This document shows, one piece after another, positions 35,943 through 46,535 of a DNA stretch of 64,000 nucleotides. The DNA is taken from assembly GCA_006247105.1 (NCBI GenBank), contig CM016925.1, positions 1,054,001-1,118,000 of the forward strand, written 5' to 3'. Positions within the stretch are counted from its first letter, which is position 1. Each line of letters starts with the position of its first letter. The stretch comes from Giardia muris (lineage: Eukaryota > Fornicata > Diplomonadida > Hexamitidae). The notes under the pieces are model-generated. The model made no database searches. It was not told the DNA's origin and was given only the letters and a program-made list of their open reading frames with translations. The translations under genes and the position numbers were made by a program.

Positions 35943-38900
35943 ATGAATCTTAGAACCGTTGCGCCTCTGAACGCCTCCGAGGGCTCCACATCCACGCTGG
36001 TCGAGGATGCCGCCACCCGAGAGCTGTTCGTCCGGACGACGTACTCAACCTGGGTTCTCCCGACCGGACGTTTACGAGGCACGATGGAAGCTTTGCAGAG
36101 CCTACGAAAAAGTAGCCTCGCCTCGGTCCGTAGCTTCTCTCTCGAACGCTCCTTCGAGCTGTACACAGACTATGTCGGAGGGGTATCCCTTCAACGCGAA
36201 CTCATTGTCCGTCGACTTGCACATAGTTCCTTCACTTCAAGTGAGATATGGTCGGTTGCATGGCAACTTCTGGATGGGGTGGCGGCGTACCACGACCTGT
36301 GTGAGGCCAGACCAGAGTTAGGTCTTCCCGGAAACTTGTTCCTCTCTCCAACTACTATCTATATTGAGGACATGAAGGACATGCGACTCTGTGTAACGGA
36401 ATACTATGCAGGCTTTCTCATCCCTAGCATCACCAAGCTTTATACGGCTGCAGGGGTCATGCCTCCGGAGGTCATCGCGCGTCTCCCAGTCTCTGGGCGT
36501 ACGAACATTTGGGTCGTTGGGGCGATTCTTTATGCACTTCTTACCTTAAGAACGTATGATTCAACAGAGCTCCCCGTGCCAGGAGAAGCAGCCCCGTTAC
36601 CATATGAGGTTGATGCTCCAGAGCTTGTCACGTATCAGAATGGAACCATTATGGCTCTCTTCGACGCCCAAAAAGCCTTCCGTTATCAGGAGTTATATGC
36701 TTTCGTTTCTTGTATGCTACATAATGATGCGGAGAAACGGGCTCCAATTCATCTCCTCCTAGCCCATGCCAGACGGCGTTATGATGAGCGAACACGTGAA
36801 GATACCGCAGCAGATTCGACACGGATGACGGACGGGCAGGAAGGTCAGGAAGTTAGTACTCAATACTGTGAGGACGTTGTAGTCAAGCCATCGGACGCTA
36901 TAGATGTCCCAGATCAACCGACAGTGGGGCGCACTCGCGAAATACACCTGGCAGTGCTAGACCATGATATGCGCTCCTTGGAAGGCCATATTTCTCAATG
37001 TCGCTCCCTTAACGACGATGGCTACACTGCTCTTATCCTAGCGATCTTGCATGACAACCTCGAGGCCGCTGCACGGCTTGTCACAGAGGAGGAACAGGTG
37101 GTCTCTTCGGACGGTCAGAGCCCTCTCTTCATCGCCTTACTATATGGGAAGTTTGAGGCGGCTAAGCTCTTGAGTAACGCACCGGATCTTGTATATCTGA
37201 GTCAAACCTTACTTTGGACCGATGAGCATGGAATCACAAATCTTATGCGTTGTTCCTGCGAGAGAAATCTCATCGGAGTCTACTATTTCGCCAGCAAGCA
37301 GGCTGGGCATCAAGATGAGGGTGGACTTACAGCTCTTCATTATGCGGTTCTCAACTATAATGAGGGGTTCCCTCCGGGCCAAGCAGAGGTTAATCTCCGC
37401 ATCATACACATCTTGGCCGAAAAGGAGGCCGGGAAGCGCGACTTGAATGGTAGAACGGCACTCCACAAGGCGGCCGAGGAAGGCTATTTGGATGCCGTCA
37501 ATGCTCTTCTTCCCTATGAAGCTGGACTTCGTGATGGTGATGGTTTCAGCGCCCTTGAGCTCGCCTTCCGTAACAAGCACCTTGTTGTAGCCGAAGCAAT
37601 CCTTCCAGCTGAAGGCCCCACGCAGTCCTGTCCGGACAAGCTTGGACAGACAGAACTCATGCATTCTTGTATCTCCGGAGATACCTTCGGCACGTTTGCA
37701 CACCGAAACCAGCTTGGGAGGGTTGACATACATGGTAATACCGCCCTTATGCATGCTGTCCTGAATAATCGCCCAGAGTTGATTCCCTTCCTTACATCTG
37801 AGCTAAGGCTTCAAAACCCTATCACTGGCGTCACGGCTCTGATGATTTCCGTTGAGGAGAACCTTTCTGACTGCTTCTCTCTTCTCTGTGAGCAAGAGGC
37901 TCGTATCTTCGATATTGCGGGGAAAACCGCGCTCATGCGGGCCGCTGAGCTCGGTCGTCGTCACTTTATCCCGCAGCTCTTATGCGTTGAAGCGCAGATG
38001 CGGGACTCGCGCGGATGGACAGCACTGATATACGCGATCGTCTCGGAGCAGTTCGACGCCGCAAGGCTCATTGCTACGCGCGAGGACGACTCGGAGCAAG
38101 TTCTACGCGCTTATGACGCACTTGTGCTTCGCGCGGAAGCAGACGGCAATACAGTTGCTAGCGATACCAATTTCACGCCTTTGATGTACGCAGCACAGAA
38201 TGGGCACATCGCGGCAGTGTGGAAGTTTGCGGAGAAGTATCGAGGCCGACAGGACCGGGATGGGCAGACGGCGTTGATCTACGCCATCAGGGCGCGTTTA
38301 CTTGAGTGCATACGGCTTCTAGTCGATGAGCGAGAGATCTGCTGCAATCGGAACCTCACAGCCTGGTACTACGCATATCTGGCTCGTCTTACTGAAGTGC
38401 TCGATGTTCTTCGGCCCGAAATTCGGGTAGATCCAGAGACAGGTGACACTGAGCTCCATAGCTATGCCAGAAAGAAGGATGCAAAGCTTGAAGACGTCTC
38501 AACCATGCTTCACATGGCCGGGATTCGAAACTTCGCCGGACATACTGCTCTTATGCTTGCAGCCCGTCATTATGACGGGCCTATCGATACAAATCTTATT
38601 GCTCTCGAGGCTGGAATTCGGACTGTGGAAGGGACACTTGCTTCACATATTGCCATCGAGGCTGGTAACGTGGCATGTCTTGCTCTCCTTCTTCAGCCAG
38701 AACTGACCTCGTTACAAGAGGACGGTTTCACAGCTCTTATGCTAGCCGTCTTACAAGATGATATACTCGCGGTGGTTGAGCACCTGACTCAAGCCAAGAA
38801 AACGACGAAGTACGGGCATACGGCATTGGAACTTGCACTTCGATGCCATCGTCAGACCTTTGTCGCCCTACTTGCCCCTGAGGAGGCAACCCTACCTTGT

Positions 38901-40430
38901 TCAAACGAGATGCGTCCCATTCAACTGGCTATAGAGCTAGCGGATACCAACGGGATACACCTTCTTGTACCACATAGCTACACGATGGGGAGACTCGCGC
39001 TTGCACGTTGCCTCCTGGAGATAGGGATGCAGAGTGTGCCAACGTCGGGCATTGGCCTTCCTGAGCTATTTCGCGTCTTTGAGGAGCAAGATTATCGTCA
39101 TCTCAAGGAGCGACTAGCAGAGGGGCGGTATGCGACGACACAAGCCTTTGATGCCTTGCAGGACGACTTCCGAGCATGCCTGGTGAAGGCGAAGTATCTA
39201 GTACTACCAGATGCCGTATTTGACAAGGACGGGAATTCGCAGCTCCATTTGGCGGCTCTACGAGGAGACGCGGAGGAGGCGGCTCTTTTCGGACATCTCC
39301 ATGGACTGCGTAATAATCGTGGGGAGACTGCCTTGATGCTAGGTGCAGAGATGGGGAACGTAGCGGTCTGCGACTTCCTCATCCCGATGGAGAAGTGTTT
39401 GACTGATCCCATGAAGCGCACAGCTACGGACCATGCAATAATGGCTGGAACGTTTAATACCCTATCAAATTTGTACCAGGCTGAGAAGGAATATCTGCTG
39501 GAGCATTGTGAGTTCTCTCCTCTAATGATTAGCATCTTGGAAGGTACCGCACACGCGGATGGACCTCTAATGCGCCACGCGATGTCTAAAACAGCAAGTG
39601 GCATGACTGCCTTACATATGGCTATCTATTTACGAAAGGGGCCGTTAGTCGCCGCACTTGCACCCGAGAGAAACATTCTCTCTCCGGATGGGCTGGCACC
39701 ATGGATTCTTGCGAAGGAAAGAGGGATAAGTACGGATGGCCTTACTCCTGACCCAACTATTGACGCGACCGGGTCAACGGAGCTTCATCGCGCCGCCATC
39801 ATCAATGACGTCAAGCTGGTGCGCAATTACGCCTGCTTCGCGACGCGGTACAACTTCGCGGGACGGACGGCGTTGATGGAGGCGGCTCTTGCCAACTCGG
39901 TCGAGGCTGTACGCGAGCTCATTCCTCTCGAGCAGAAGTTGCGGGCCAAGAAGCGTTACGTGGCTAATGGTGGGTACTATGATGAGGCGACTGCACTCAT
40001 GCTTGCGGCAGCTTCAGGACATGCACAGGTAGTAGAGCTCCTTATCCCTGGAGAGGCGGGAGAACAAGAGGCTTGCAATGGAAAGACGGCACTGATGGCG
40101 GCCGCGTCGGTAGGGAATGCCGAAGTGGTTCAACTTCTTATCGGAGTCGAAGGAGGAATTTCCGGGAAGAATGGGTGGACGGCTTTAATGACAGCTGTGA
40201 CGAAGGAACGCGTTGATTGTGTCCGAATCCTAGCGGAGGTCGAGGCGGGGATGCGCGACACGCAAGGCAACTGTGCTCTTGTTAGCGCCATCTCGACCGG
40301 TAATCTGGAAATTATTCAGATAATAGGCCCGTTAGAAGCCCGTATCGTCGGGCGCGAGACGATGCTACGACTGTGGAAGCGTAACCTCAACTACGACACC
40401 GTTATAAGGTATCTTCTCTCACTTCTCTAG
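35943..40430 (+). CDS. NEK-like pseudokinase with long ankyrin-repeat array
   Basis: 1495 residues. Residues about 10-270 retain kinase secondary structure: a hinge-like FELYTDYVGG (71-80), PELGLPGNLFL (124-134) in the position of HRDxKxxNIFL, a PPEV (174-177) in place of APE, and NIWVVGAILYALL (188-200) instead of DxWSxG. The HRD Asp, the catalytic-loop Lys, the DFG and the F-helix Asp are all lost, so it should be inactive. Residues about 330-1490 contain around thirty ankyrin repeats of the Giardia type (G.TALM.A...G....V..L...E...RD). This architecture is greatly expanded in Giardia. The stop overlaps AGTAAAG and the 3' end of the next gene. Confidence 0.93.
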   Translation: MNLRTVAPLNASEGSTSTLVEDAATRELFVRTTYSTWVLPTGRLRGTMEALQSLRKSSLASVRSFSLERSFELYTDYVGGVSLQRELIVRRLAHSSFTSSEIWSVAWQLLDGVAAYHDLCEARPELGLPGNLFLSPTTIYIEDMKDMRLCVTEYYAGFLIPSITKLYTAAGVMPPEVIARLPVSGRTNIWVVGAILYALLTLRTYDSTELPVPGEAAPLPYEVDAPELVTYQNGTIMALFDAQKAFRYQELYAFVSCMLHNDAEKRAPIHLLLAHARRRYDERTREDTAADSTRMTDGQEGQEVSTQYCEDVVVKPSDAIDVPDQPTVGRTREIHLAVLDHDMRSLEGHISQCRSLNDDGYTALILAILHDNLEAAARLVTEEEQVVSSDGQSPLFIALLYGKFEAAKLLSNAPDLVYLSQTLLWTDEHGITNLMRCSCERNLIGVYYFASKQAGHQDEGGLTALHYAVLNYNEGFPPGQAEVNLRIIHILAEKEAGKRDLNGRTALHKAAEEGYLDAVNALLPYEAGLRDGDGFSALELAFRNKHLVVAEAILPAEGPTQSCPDKLGQTELMHSCISGDTFGTFAHRNQLGRVDIHGNTALMHAVLNNRPELIPFLTSELRLQNPITGVTALMISVEENLSDCFSLLCEQEARIFDIAGKTALMRAAELGRRHFIPQLLCVEAQMRDSRGWTALIYAIVSEQFDAARLIATREDDSEQVLRAYDALVLRAEADGNTVASDTNFTPLMYAAQNGHIAAVWKFAEKYRGRQDRDGQTALIYAIRARLLECIRLLVDEREICCNRNLTAWYYAYLARLTEVLDVLRPEIRVDPETGDTELHSYARKKDAKLEDVSTMLHMAGIRNFAGHTALMLAARHYDGPIDTNLIALEAGIRTVEGTLASHIAIEAGNVACLALLLQPELTSLQEDGFTALMLAVLQDDILAVVEHLTQAKKTTKYGHTALELALRCHRQTFVALLAPEEATLPCSNEMRPIQLAIELADTNGIHLLVPHSYTMGRLALARCLLEIGMQSVPTSGIGLPELFRVFEEQDYRHLKERLAEGRYATTQAFDALQDDFRACLVKAKYLVLPDAVFDKDGNSQLHLAALRGDAEEAALFGHLHGLRNNRGETALMLGAEMGNVAVCDFLIPMEKCLTDPMKRTATDHAIMAGTFNTLSNLYQAEKEYLLEHCEFSPLMISILEGTAHADGPLMRHAMSKTASGMTALHMAIYLRKGPLVAALAPERNILSPDGLAPWILAKERGISTDGLTPDPTIDATGSTELHRAAIINDVKLVRNYACFATRYNFAGRTALMEAALANSVEAVRELIPLEQKLRAKKRYVANGGYYDEATALMLAAASGHAQVVELLIPGEAGEQEACNGKTALMAAASVGNAEVVQLLIGVEGGISGKNGWTALMTAVTKERVDCVRILAEVEAGMRDTQGNCALVSAISTGNLEIIQIIGPLEARIVGRETMLRLWKRNLNYDTVIRYLLSLL

Positions 40431-41663
40431 TAAAGATTGTAGGGTCTCAATGACTCTATGCAACTGTGTTTGTGTTTGGGGAGTTAGCGTGTCTATTACC
40501 GCGGAGAGCGAACCGTATTGGTAACAGCCCTTCAGAAGCTTTTGTGGGACGCCTTGTGGGAGCGCTTGCAGGTCTTTATGCTCAGCCAAGTGGATAGCAA
40601 GGAGTAATGATGCTTGAAATCTAAGCACGTCCAAAATAGTACTCTTCGCCTCTCCCCTCCACTCAATTATACTTAATAGGATCTGACGTAGATGTACGTT
40701 CCCACAGATATATGGGGAATCCAGGCTAATGAAATGGATAAATGAGAAGATGATGTAGAGGTATGGATAGATGGTCTCAAGTCCGATTTGTATCTGATTG
40801 ATCACGTTTTCAACCAGCCCGGAACGGTTGAAGAGTGCATCTATAGCCGTGTTCGCTTCCTTATGGACCCGAGAGTTGTCATGTCGGGTCAGAGAGACCA
40901 TGAGAGATAAGATTGAGGTAAGGTCGGATACAATAGGAAGAGGATTAGTTGAAAGGCATGCTCCTATAAAGCAGATCGTTGAGGAGATAGCCCGGGCATC
41001 ACGTAGGTAGATCATGAATGCTCCATCCGGCTCAAAGAATGTATTCATTACTCTTGCAACGGCATTGAGAAGACTAGGAGAAATGTTTGTAATTAACGAG
41101 GAGTATTCAATATATCCTCGTGCTATACTTCTACCTCGCTTGGAATCTATGATTCTAGGAAAGAGCTCGCGAACAAAGCATGCTAGATAGATCACTCCTT
41201 CAGGACTTGCTTCCCGAGTTAAAAGAAGCATGGAACGCCATGTCATCGGAGGGGTAAAGGGTTTGGACTCATTTTTAACACCGATGAAGCCTAAGAGCAT
41301 AAGATATTCGGCAAGGTCTGTAAGATATTCAGTTACTAGATCTGCTAAAAGTTCAGGTTCAAATTCATCATGCATATCAAGGACTATCCCTAGAAAGCCT
41401 AAGAGCGCTAGCTCATGTTGAATGACTGATGTATCTAGCCTGGTGGCAAGGTAGAGGCGTTCCAGTTTTGTGCGGGACAGTTCCAAGGCCCTCCGATGTT
41501 GTGAAAATATAGAAGGCAAAACATTATCGACAAATTTCCCGAAATCATCTGCATTACGGTCCTCCAGTAGATACCGGATGCCCAACTCCATAAGGGGGGC
41601 GTCAGGGATCGTCTCCTCCGCGACGAGGAGCCGTACGACGAGCCTCTCTATCTCGGCGAGCAT
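40419..41663 (-). CDS. Helical hypothetical protein, 414 aa
   Basis: The ATG at 41663 is chosen; six codons upstream is a TTG that I reject. The protein is hydrophobic-rich but not membrane-spanning in pattern, made of alternating amphipathic helices throughout, as in HEAT or armadillo folds, without a countable repeat. It resembles no family I can name. It overlaps the last 12 bp of the NEK-ankyrin gene tail-to-tail and starts 27 bp after the CDC45 stop on the same strand. Confidence 0.75.
   Translation of the reverse strand: MLAEIERLVVRLLVAEETIPDAPLMELGIRYLLEDRNADDFGKFVDNVLPSIFSQHRRALELSRTKLERLYLATRLDTSVIQHELALLGFLGIVLDMHDEFEPELLADLVTEYLTDLAEYLMLLGFIGVKNESKPFTPPMTWRSMLLLTREASPEGVIYLACFVRELFPRIIDSKRGRSIARGYIEYSSLITNISPSLLNAVARVMNTFFEPDGAFMIYLRDARAISSTICFIGACLSTNPLPIVSDLTSILSLMVSLTRHDNSRVHKEANTAIDALFNRSGLVENVINQIQIGLETIYPYLYIIFSFIHFISLDSPYICGNVHLRQILLSIIEWRGEAKSTILDVLRFQASLLLAIHLAEHKDLQALPQGVPQKLLKGCYQYGSLSAVIDTLTPQTQTQLHRVIETLQSLLEK
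40429..40435 (+). terminator. AGTAAAG overlapping the NEK-ankyrin stop
   Basis: TAGTAAAG: the signal begins on the AG of the stop codon, one mismatch to AGTRAAY. Confidence 0.45.
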
Positions 41664-41690
41664 GACGAAATCCTTTTCCAAGGTTCATTT

Positions 41691-44600
41691 CTAGACGATG
41701 TCATCACCCGAGTCTTCAGGTCCCGGGATGTGATTTATGAGTTTCGGCTCTTTCTGTGTCATCAGACCTTGGAGCTGTGGGAGGACAACATTGAGTGATT
41801 CCTCTCGTAACAATGCTAGGTTGCCCATGATTAGTTCATGCTCTAACTCGAAGTTCTGGACGCTTAGAAGCTCATCAAGCGGTGGAATTCCGTTCCCAAG
41901 CCATGCCCCACTCAGACTACATCGAGTCGTTAAGGATCCCAGAAGCGGCCGCAAACGTTGTTTGAATGTTACAAAGATAGAGGTCAGATAAAGAAGGGTG
42001 TCGAAGTTTCGGTCCTTAAGCTTCCGTGGCCGGTAGATCTGCCCGAGACGATTGAGACCGATATCCAAAGCCTCATACAAGCCGGTATCGAAGCACTCCC
42101 CACGTGCACTCACATGCTTCGTTTCAAGTGAGCGTCGTAGGCGTTGTGTGAGGAGGATCCGTGCCGCCTCGATGACCTGCTGTGCCACGCCTGGAGATGG
42201 TATTCGTACAGCTCCAGCCATACTCACCTCACGAAGGAGAAGGAAAGGTGTTCTTCGCTGCGCACGCTTATCCGATAGACCCATGGCGAGCTTAAGGATG
42301 GAGACCTGTTGCTTCTCCACAAGGCCATAGAAGCGTGCAAAGGTAGAGGTACCTGTATGGAGAAGCAGCTCGTGTGGAGACGCAAAGGCGGTATGGTAAA
42401 GCTCACGGAAGATGTCTGCGGGTGGGGGAAGGTTTGGTAGCCATGGCTCCTGCTCATCAGCATCCGTACACATGGGACAAGGTAGTAGACTTAATAGGCC
42501 ACGAAGATAATGGGCCAGATCGAAGCAACTAACTTCTCCCGAGAGATTCGAATAAACAATATTCGGAACCGTGGTACGACATAGTCGCCTAACAGGCCCA
42601 CCGTCAACAACGCGGTTGAATTGTGAAATGAAGAAGAGACGCTCATGAGCGGACTGTTCCCGCCAGGGCCGCCGGGCTAGTGTTTGTGATACCCCCAGGA
42701 TAGAAACCAAGAAAGTCTGGAGCTGGGAGCTCGTGACGTTCTTTTTCTTATTACCTAGGCTATAATACGCCGCCCGTAGAACTGCAGGGTTCGTCGCACG
42801 GATGGAACAGCTTAGATTTGTCAACCTGAAGCAGAAGAGGAAAGGGTCGTTCAATATTGACGTCGGTATCGCCTCTCGAATCGGTGGGAGAGCAAATATA
42901 GAGGTCACATTCGAGCCGTCTGTCGTCGAGAACGAACGCTCGTCAATGGATGAACTGGACCGAAGCCCTTGGTTAAGGCTGGGGTGAGCTAGTACGTCGT
43001 CATCATGCCAGATACTATTCTGAGAGGACCGTGGCTGTGAAAAGTAGTTATGGTTCTCTAAGCCCATGCCGACACCTCCCAATGCAACTCCCATATAAGT
43101 GAAGCTAGTCTCTGGCTTACGTCCTTTATGTGGCTGGGTTGGTCCGCCACAATTCGTGAAGAGGTCGTCAACCGTTGCGACGCCTTCTGTGCCTATGCGC
43201 CGGCGAAGATCGATATCGACCTTCGTCTCTTGCTTGGCCAGATAGGTGGAGTATGTCGTGATGAGGTTCTGGAGCAAGTCTTTTTCGCACGCATGTGCGA
43301 TGTAAGCACCAGCGACGCCAACAAAGCCATACCAAATGACACGGCGAATCAAGGTGGTATTCTTCGCTGCTAACATCCGTATTGCCCCATAGACCAGTTG
43401 TAGAAGCTGACTGGACACAGGTGTGGCGAAAGCAACCAGATCCGAATACTGTCGAAGGCCTTGGCGTATTGAATCGAGCTCTAGAATTTGTTCCTTCAAT
43501 CTCTCGAAGGCATCTGGGGAAATCCCCTCCAACCGGGTCAAATGGGCATGAAGCTTATCAAAGGAGCTCGGTGTCAGGTCATCCATCGCATTATAGAGCT
43601 CAAATAGGTACTCGTTCTGACAAAGCTCGATCTGTGAACGGATCGACTGGAACTCCTGGGATGTCAAGTCGTAGCAGAGGCAGTCGAATGTCAAAACGTC
43701 CTTGAAGTGCGTCATATCCTCGGCCCTTCTGGCCATCTCTAATAGTTTCTGCTCGTTCTCCATCTTCAACATCCTGTTCATTAGCGACCGGTGCGTCACC
43801 TGCTCTTGCGGTTGCGAAAGTACACTCTGTGTCGATAGGTCTACATGAGGATGATGTTCTCGTCTTCGTACGCGACGATGTCTTCTCTTCATCGGCTTGA
43901 TGGGCTCAGCTTGGGTCTCACGTTGACGTGCAAGTATCCGATGGGTATGTAAATCAATGGAGTGATCGGAACCATCCGAGATAATGCTTGGATGCTGGGC
44001 CAGGGTATCATCTGAATCTCTTTCATCTTCTTCATCCGATTTCGTGTTGACGCTTTCTGAAAACTCCGATACGGGCCGAAACGTCAGATCCTTGGACTCG
44101 GAATCTGTACTTCGGCTCGATTTCGGGCGTCGTAACTCGTTTGAATCCATGGGCGCATCCGACTCCGTTTCGGACGTATAAGTGTACTCATATTGCTCAT
44201 CTGAGCTGCCCTCAGGACTGTCGGCTTCGTTAAAGCTATGAGGATGATGAGGCTGTTCTTGAACTGACGCAGACATCGATGTAGGGTCTCCCTCATCCTT
44301 CGTTGTGTTCAGGTAGGACTGTTCTCGTCTCCGGGCTCTATCCAGGATGTGTGTCACGCGGTCGGAAAGCACCCTCTTAGCGGTATTGGTCAGAAAGGAA
44401 AGCCGTAGACCTCCGGCGATCATTCCGTCGTCGAGAAGGTAAACGTTATCTGCAATGACGTTCGAGATGTGAGCTGGCCTATGGGAATCGATGATAACGA
44501 CCGAGCGGGCCTTTTCCAGCTTTGCCTCTTGTAGAAGAGTACTCAATGGGGTCTGGGCTCCAATGTTAACCGTCACGTAGAGGTGCGAGCACATGCTTCG

Positions 44601-44795
44601 ATGAGGCATGCAAAGGTGAGTTTGTAGCTCCGAAAGAGACCGGATCGGGATGAAAGAGAACTCATGTAGATTGATCCTTAGAAGCTCTCGTAGGAGGGCG
44701 ACCGCCATGAGGGCGTCGACGTCCAGGGCGAAGAGGACAGTGACCAGCTGCGCGTCCTCCAGTAGGTCCCCGAGGCGCGAGTGCCTAATGAGCAT
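41691..44795 (-). CDS. CDC45: CDC45 replication initiation factor, enlarged
   Basis: 1034 residues, nearly twice the usual 570-650. The DHH-derived N-terminus is clear: [20 protein letters not shown] (20-39) with the DVDAL motif, then [13 protein letters not shown] and VVIIDSHRP (99-107), matching 'CDSHRPxNxxNV'. An acidic/Ser-rich insert occupies about residues 165-310, as in the acidic region of other CDC45 proteins but longer. The helical middle ([32 protein letters not shown]) and a Ser-rich insert near 560-660 follow. CDC45 joins MCM and GINS in the CMG helicase. The catalytic DHH residues are not complete, as in all CDC45. Confidence 0.9.
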   Translation of the reverse strand: MLIRHSRLGDLLEDAQLVTVLFALDVDALMAVALLRELLRINLHEFSFIPIRSLSELQTHLCMPHRSMCSHLYVTVNIGAQTPLSTLLQEAKLEKARSVVIIDSHRPAHISNVIADNVYLLDDGMIAGGLRLSFLTNTAKRVLSDRVTHILDRARRREQSYLNTTKDEGDPTSMSASVQEQPHHPHSFNEADSPEGSSDEQYEYTYTSETESDAPMDSNELRRPKSSRSTDSESKDLTFRPVSEFSESVNTKSDEEDERDSDDTLAQHPSIISDGSDHSIDLHTHRILARQRETQAEPIKPMKRRHRRVRRREHHPHVDLSTQSVLSQPQEQVTHRSLMNRMLKMENEQKLLEMARRAEDMTHFKDVLTFDCLCYDLTSQEFQSIRSQIELCQNEYLFELYNAMDDLTPSSFDKLHAHLTRLEGISPDAFERLKEQILELDSIRQGLRQYSDLVAFATPVSSQLLQLVYGAIRMLAAKNTTLIRRVIWYGFVGVAGAYIAHACEKDLLQNLITTYSTYLAKQETKVDIDLRRRIGTEGVATVDDLFTNCGGPTQPHKGRKPETSFTYMGVALGGVGMGLENHNYFSQPRSSQNSIWHDDDVLAHPSLNQGLRSSSSIDERSFSTTDGSNVTSIFALPPIREAIPTSILNDPFLFCFRLTNLSCSIRATNPAVLRAAYYSLGNKKKNVTSSQLQTFLVSILGVSQTLARRPWREQSAHERLFFISQFNRVVDGGPVRRLCRTTVPNIVYSNLSGEVSCFDLAHYLRGLLSLLPCPMCTDADEQEPWLPNLPPPADIFRELYHTAFASPHELLLHTGTSTFARFYGLVEKQQVSILKLAMGLSDKRAQRRTPFLLLREVSMAGAVRIPSPGVAQQVIEAARILLTQRLRRSLETKHVSARGECFDTGLYEALDIGLNRLGQIYRPRKLKDRNFDTLLYLTSIFVTFKQRLRPLLGSLTTRCSLSGAWLGNGIPPLDELLSVQNFELEHELIMGNLALLREESLNVVLPQLQGLMTQKEPKLINHIPGPEDSGDDIV

Positions 44796-44834
44796 CCTAG
44801 ACGACCCGAAAAGACAGAATCTTCAAAAAAAAGG

Positions 44835-45419
44835 ATGTTCAGAAGTACGTACCAGTCAGGCTTCCTGTCGATCCTATACGCTGTCGGGTCGAAGCCTCTG
44901 CAAATCTGGTCGAAGACGGTGAGGAACGGGCACATCAAGCGCATCACCGATCCTGATATTCAGTCCTGTGTCCTCGAGATCATGGGGACTAATGTTGCGA
45001 CAAACTACATCACCTGCCCGGCCGACCCGAACGAGACCCTCGCGATCAAGCTTCCCTACCTCGTCATGCTGATCAAGAACATGCGACGTTATTTCTCGTT
45101 CGAGGTACAAATTCTCGACGATAAGAACATCAAACGCCGCTTCCGCGCAAGCAACTACCAGCGCACAACGCGCGTGAAGCCGTTCATCTGCACGATGCCC
45201 CTTTGCCTGGGTCCTGGGTTCAACCAAATCCAGTTCAACCTCACGGACTTCACGGCTCGCGCGTACCGCACCAATTATATCGAGACGACCCGCATGACGG
45301 TCCATGCGAACTGCCGCATCCGCCGAATTTACTTCGCCGATTCCCTATACGAGGAGGATGAGATACCTCCCGACTTCAGGATGTATGTCGATAGGAAGGC
45401 AAAGGCCCCGAACATGTAA
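44835..45419 (+). CDS. CFAP20: CFAP20/BUG22 ciliary doublet inner-junction protein
   Basis: 194 residues from the ATG in AAAAAAAAGGATG; the frame is open 18 codons further up but the family begins [14 protein letters not shown], as here. Nearly every block of this highly conserved protein is present: [13 protein letters not shown] start, [42 protein letters not shown] [30 protein letters not shown] and [13 protein letters not shown]20 sits at the inner junction of microtubule doublets and governs ciliary beating. Giardia has eight flagella, so the gene is expected. Confidence 0.98.
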   Translation: MFRSTYQSGFLSILYAVGSKPLQIWSKTVRNGHIKRITDPDIQSCVLEIMGTNVATNYITCPADPNETLAIKLPYLVMLIKNMRRYFSFEVQILDDKNIKRRFRASNYQRTTRVKPFICTMPLCLGPGFNQIQFNLTDFTARAYRTNYIETTRMTVHANCRIRRIYFADSLYEEDEIPPDFRMYVDRKAKAPNM

Positions 45420-45443
45420 ATGGATGGCCAAACAGAGGCGGTA

Positions 45444-46535
45444 CTAGACGTAGTTCGAGAGCGCCGCGATCTCATGAGTCAATTCCCCGATTTGTCGTCG
45501 TAGGGTCGCAGCAGACCTACCATTCGAGGCTGTCTGGGCCACTAGGTTCTGTAATTCCGCTTGTAAGGCTGTCCTCTGCTCCATCAGGCTTTGCAGTGTT
45601 GCCGCTGTTGCGGTCGTCGTCGAGTCGATACGTTTGGCTCGGCTTGCTTTTGACGAAGTGCTTCTAGTTCCAACGGGTTTGGGCTGTACCTTAGGTTTTG
45701 AACCTCGTTGCTTCCTTTGTGATGGTGCACGTCTTGTTTGTTTCTCTCCAGTTGATTCCAACAGCTTCTGGCAATAAAGGTCATCATCTAAGACGCGTGT
45801 GACATACTGTGATAGTCTTCGTGGGGAAAGGACTGAATCCTTGGTTGGAGTATCCATGGTCTTCGACCGCATTAAGTCAGCGACGTCTGTGAGAGAGATA
45901 TCAACGGTATCGGATAGAGGACGTGCCAAGGAGATCACCTCATCCTCGGTCAAATTCAATGCCTGACGAACTCCCATTATCAAGTCCTCATCTGAAGAGA
46001 TAGTAATAAGCTTGGTCAAAATAGTACGACGTAGGCTTTTCAGTTGTTCATCTACCATCCGTGCAAGTTCCTCAGCCTCGGTCTGGAGCGTCTGTAACTC
46101 AGAAAGAGAATAACGAAGTTGATATTGTCGATCTCTAGCCAGAATTGCCATCTTTGTCTTCTCCTCGGTCATCTCTTCCTTGGTCCGTCTGGCGTTACTC
46201 ATTTCCTCGGTCAAGCTCTTGCTATGGCTGGCCATCAGCCGTGTGAGATCTGCCGTTTCCTGACGAACCGATGCAAGGATACTCTCCTTTGCACGTTGCT
46301 CCTTGCTACAATGACGAATGATGGCGTCGTCCTTCAGCATGGTGTCGCGCTCATTGGCGGCTAACTCTTCTCTAGCCTGATTAAGCTTCGTTGTCAGTCG
46401 TTCCTTCCTCATCTCAGCATCACGACACTCATCCAGAAGGAGAGAGCGCTTTGTCCTGAGATGCGCCAGAATCTGCTCGAGCCGTTCGACTCGTCCAATC
46501 CGTTGGGCCTCCAATTCTAAGCGCTGTGTTGACAT
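45444..46535 (-). CDS. Coiled-coil hypothetical protein, 363 aa
   Basis: The ATG at 46535 directly abuts the TAA of the upstream RRN3 gene (TAAATG, no spacer). Residues 1-165 are a continuous coiled coil (RVERLEQILAHLRTKRSLLLDE and following), residues about 175-255 a mixed helical region, about 270-315 a Lys/Arg/Ser/Pro-rich linker, and the last 45 residues a second short coiled coil. No family recognised. The second coil and basic linker could bind microtubules or nucleic acid, but this is speculation. Confidence 0.78.
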   Translation of the reverse strand: MSTQRLELEAQRIGRVERLEQILAHLRTKRSLLLDECRDAEMRKERLTTKLNQAREELAANERDTMLKDDAIIRHCSKEQRAKESILASVRQETADLTRLMASHSKSLTEEMSNARRTKEEMTEEKTKMAILARDRQYQLRYSLSELQTLQTEAEELARMVDEQLKSLRRTILTKLITISSDEDLIMGVRQALNLTEDEVISLARPLSDTVDISLTDVADLMRSKTMDTPTKDSVLSPRRLSQYVTRVLDDDLYCQKLLESTGEKQTRRAPSQRKQRGSKPKVQPKPVGTRSTSSKASRAKRIDSTTTATAATLQSLMEQRTALQAELQNLVAQTASNGRSAATLRRQIGELTHEIAALSNYV

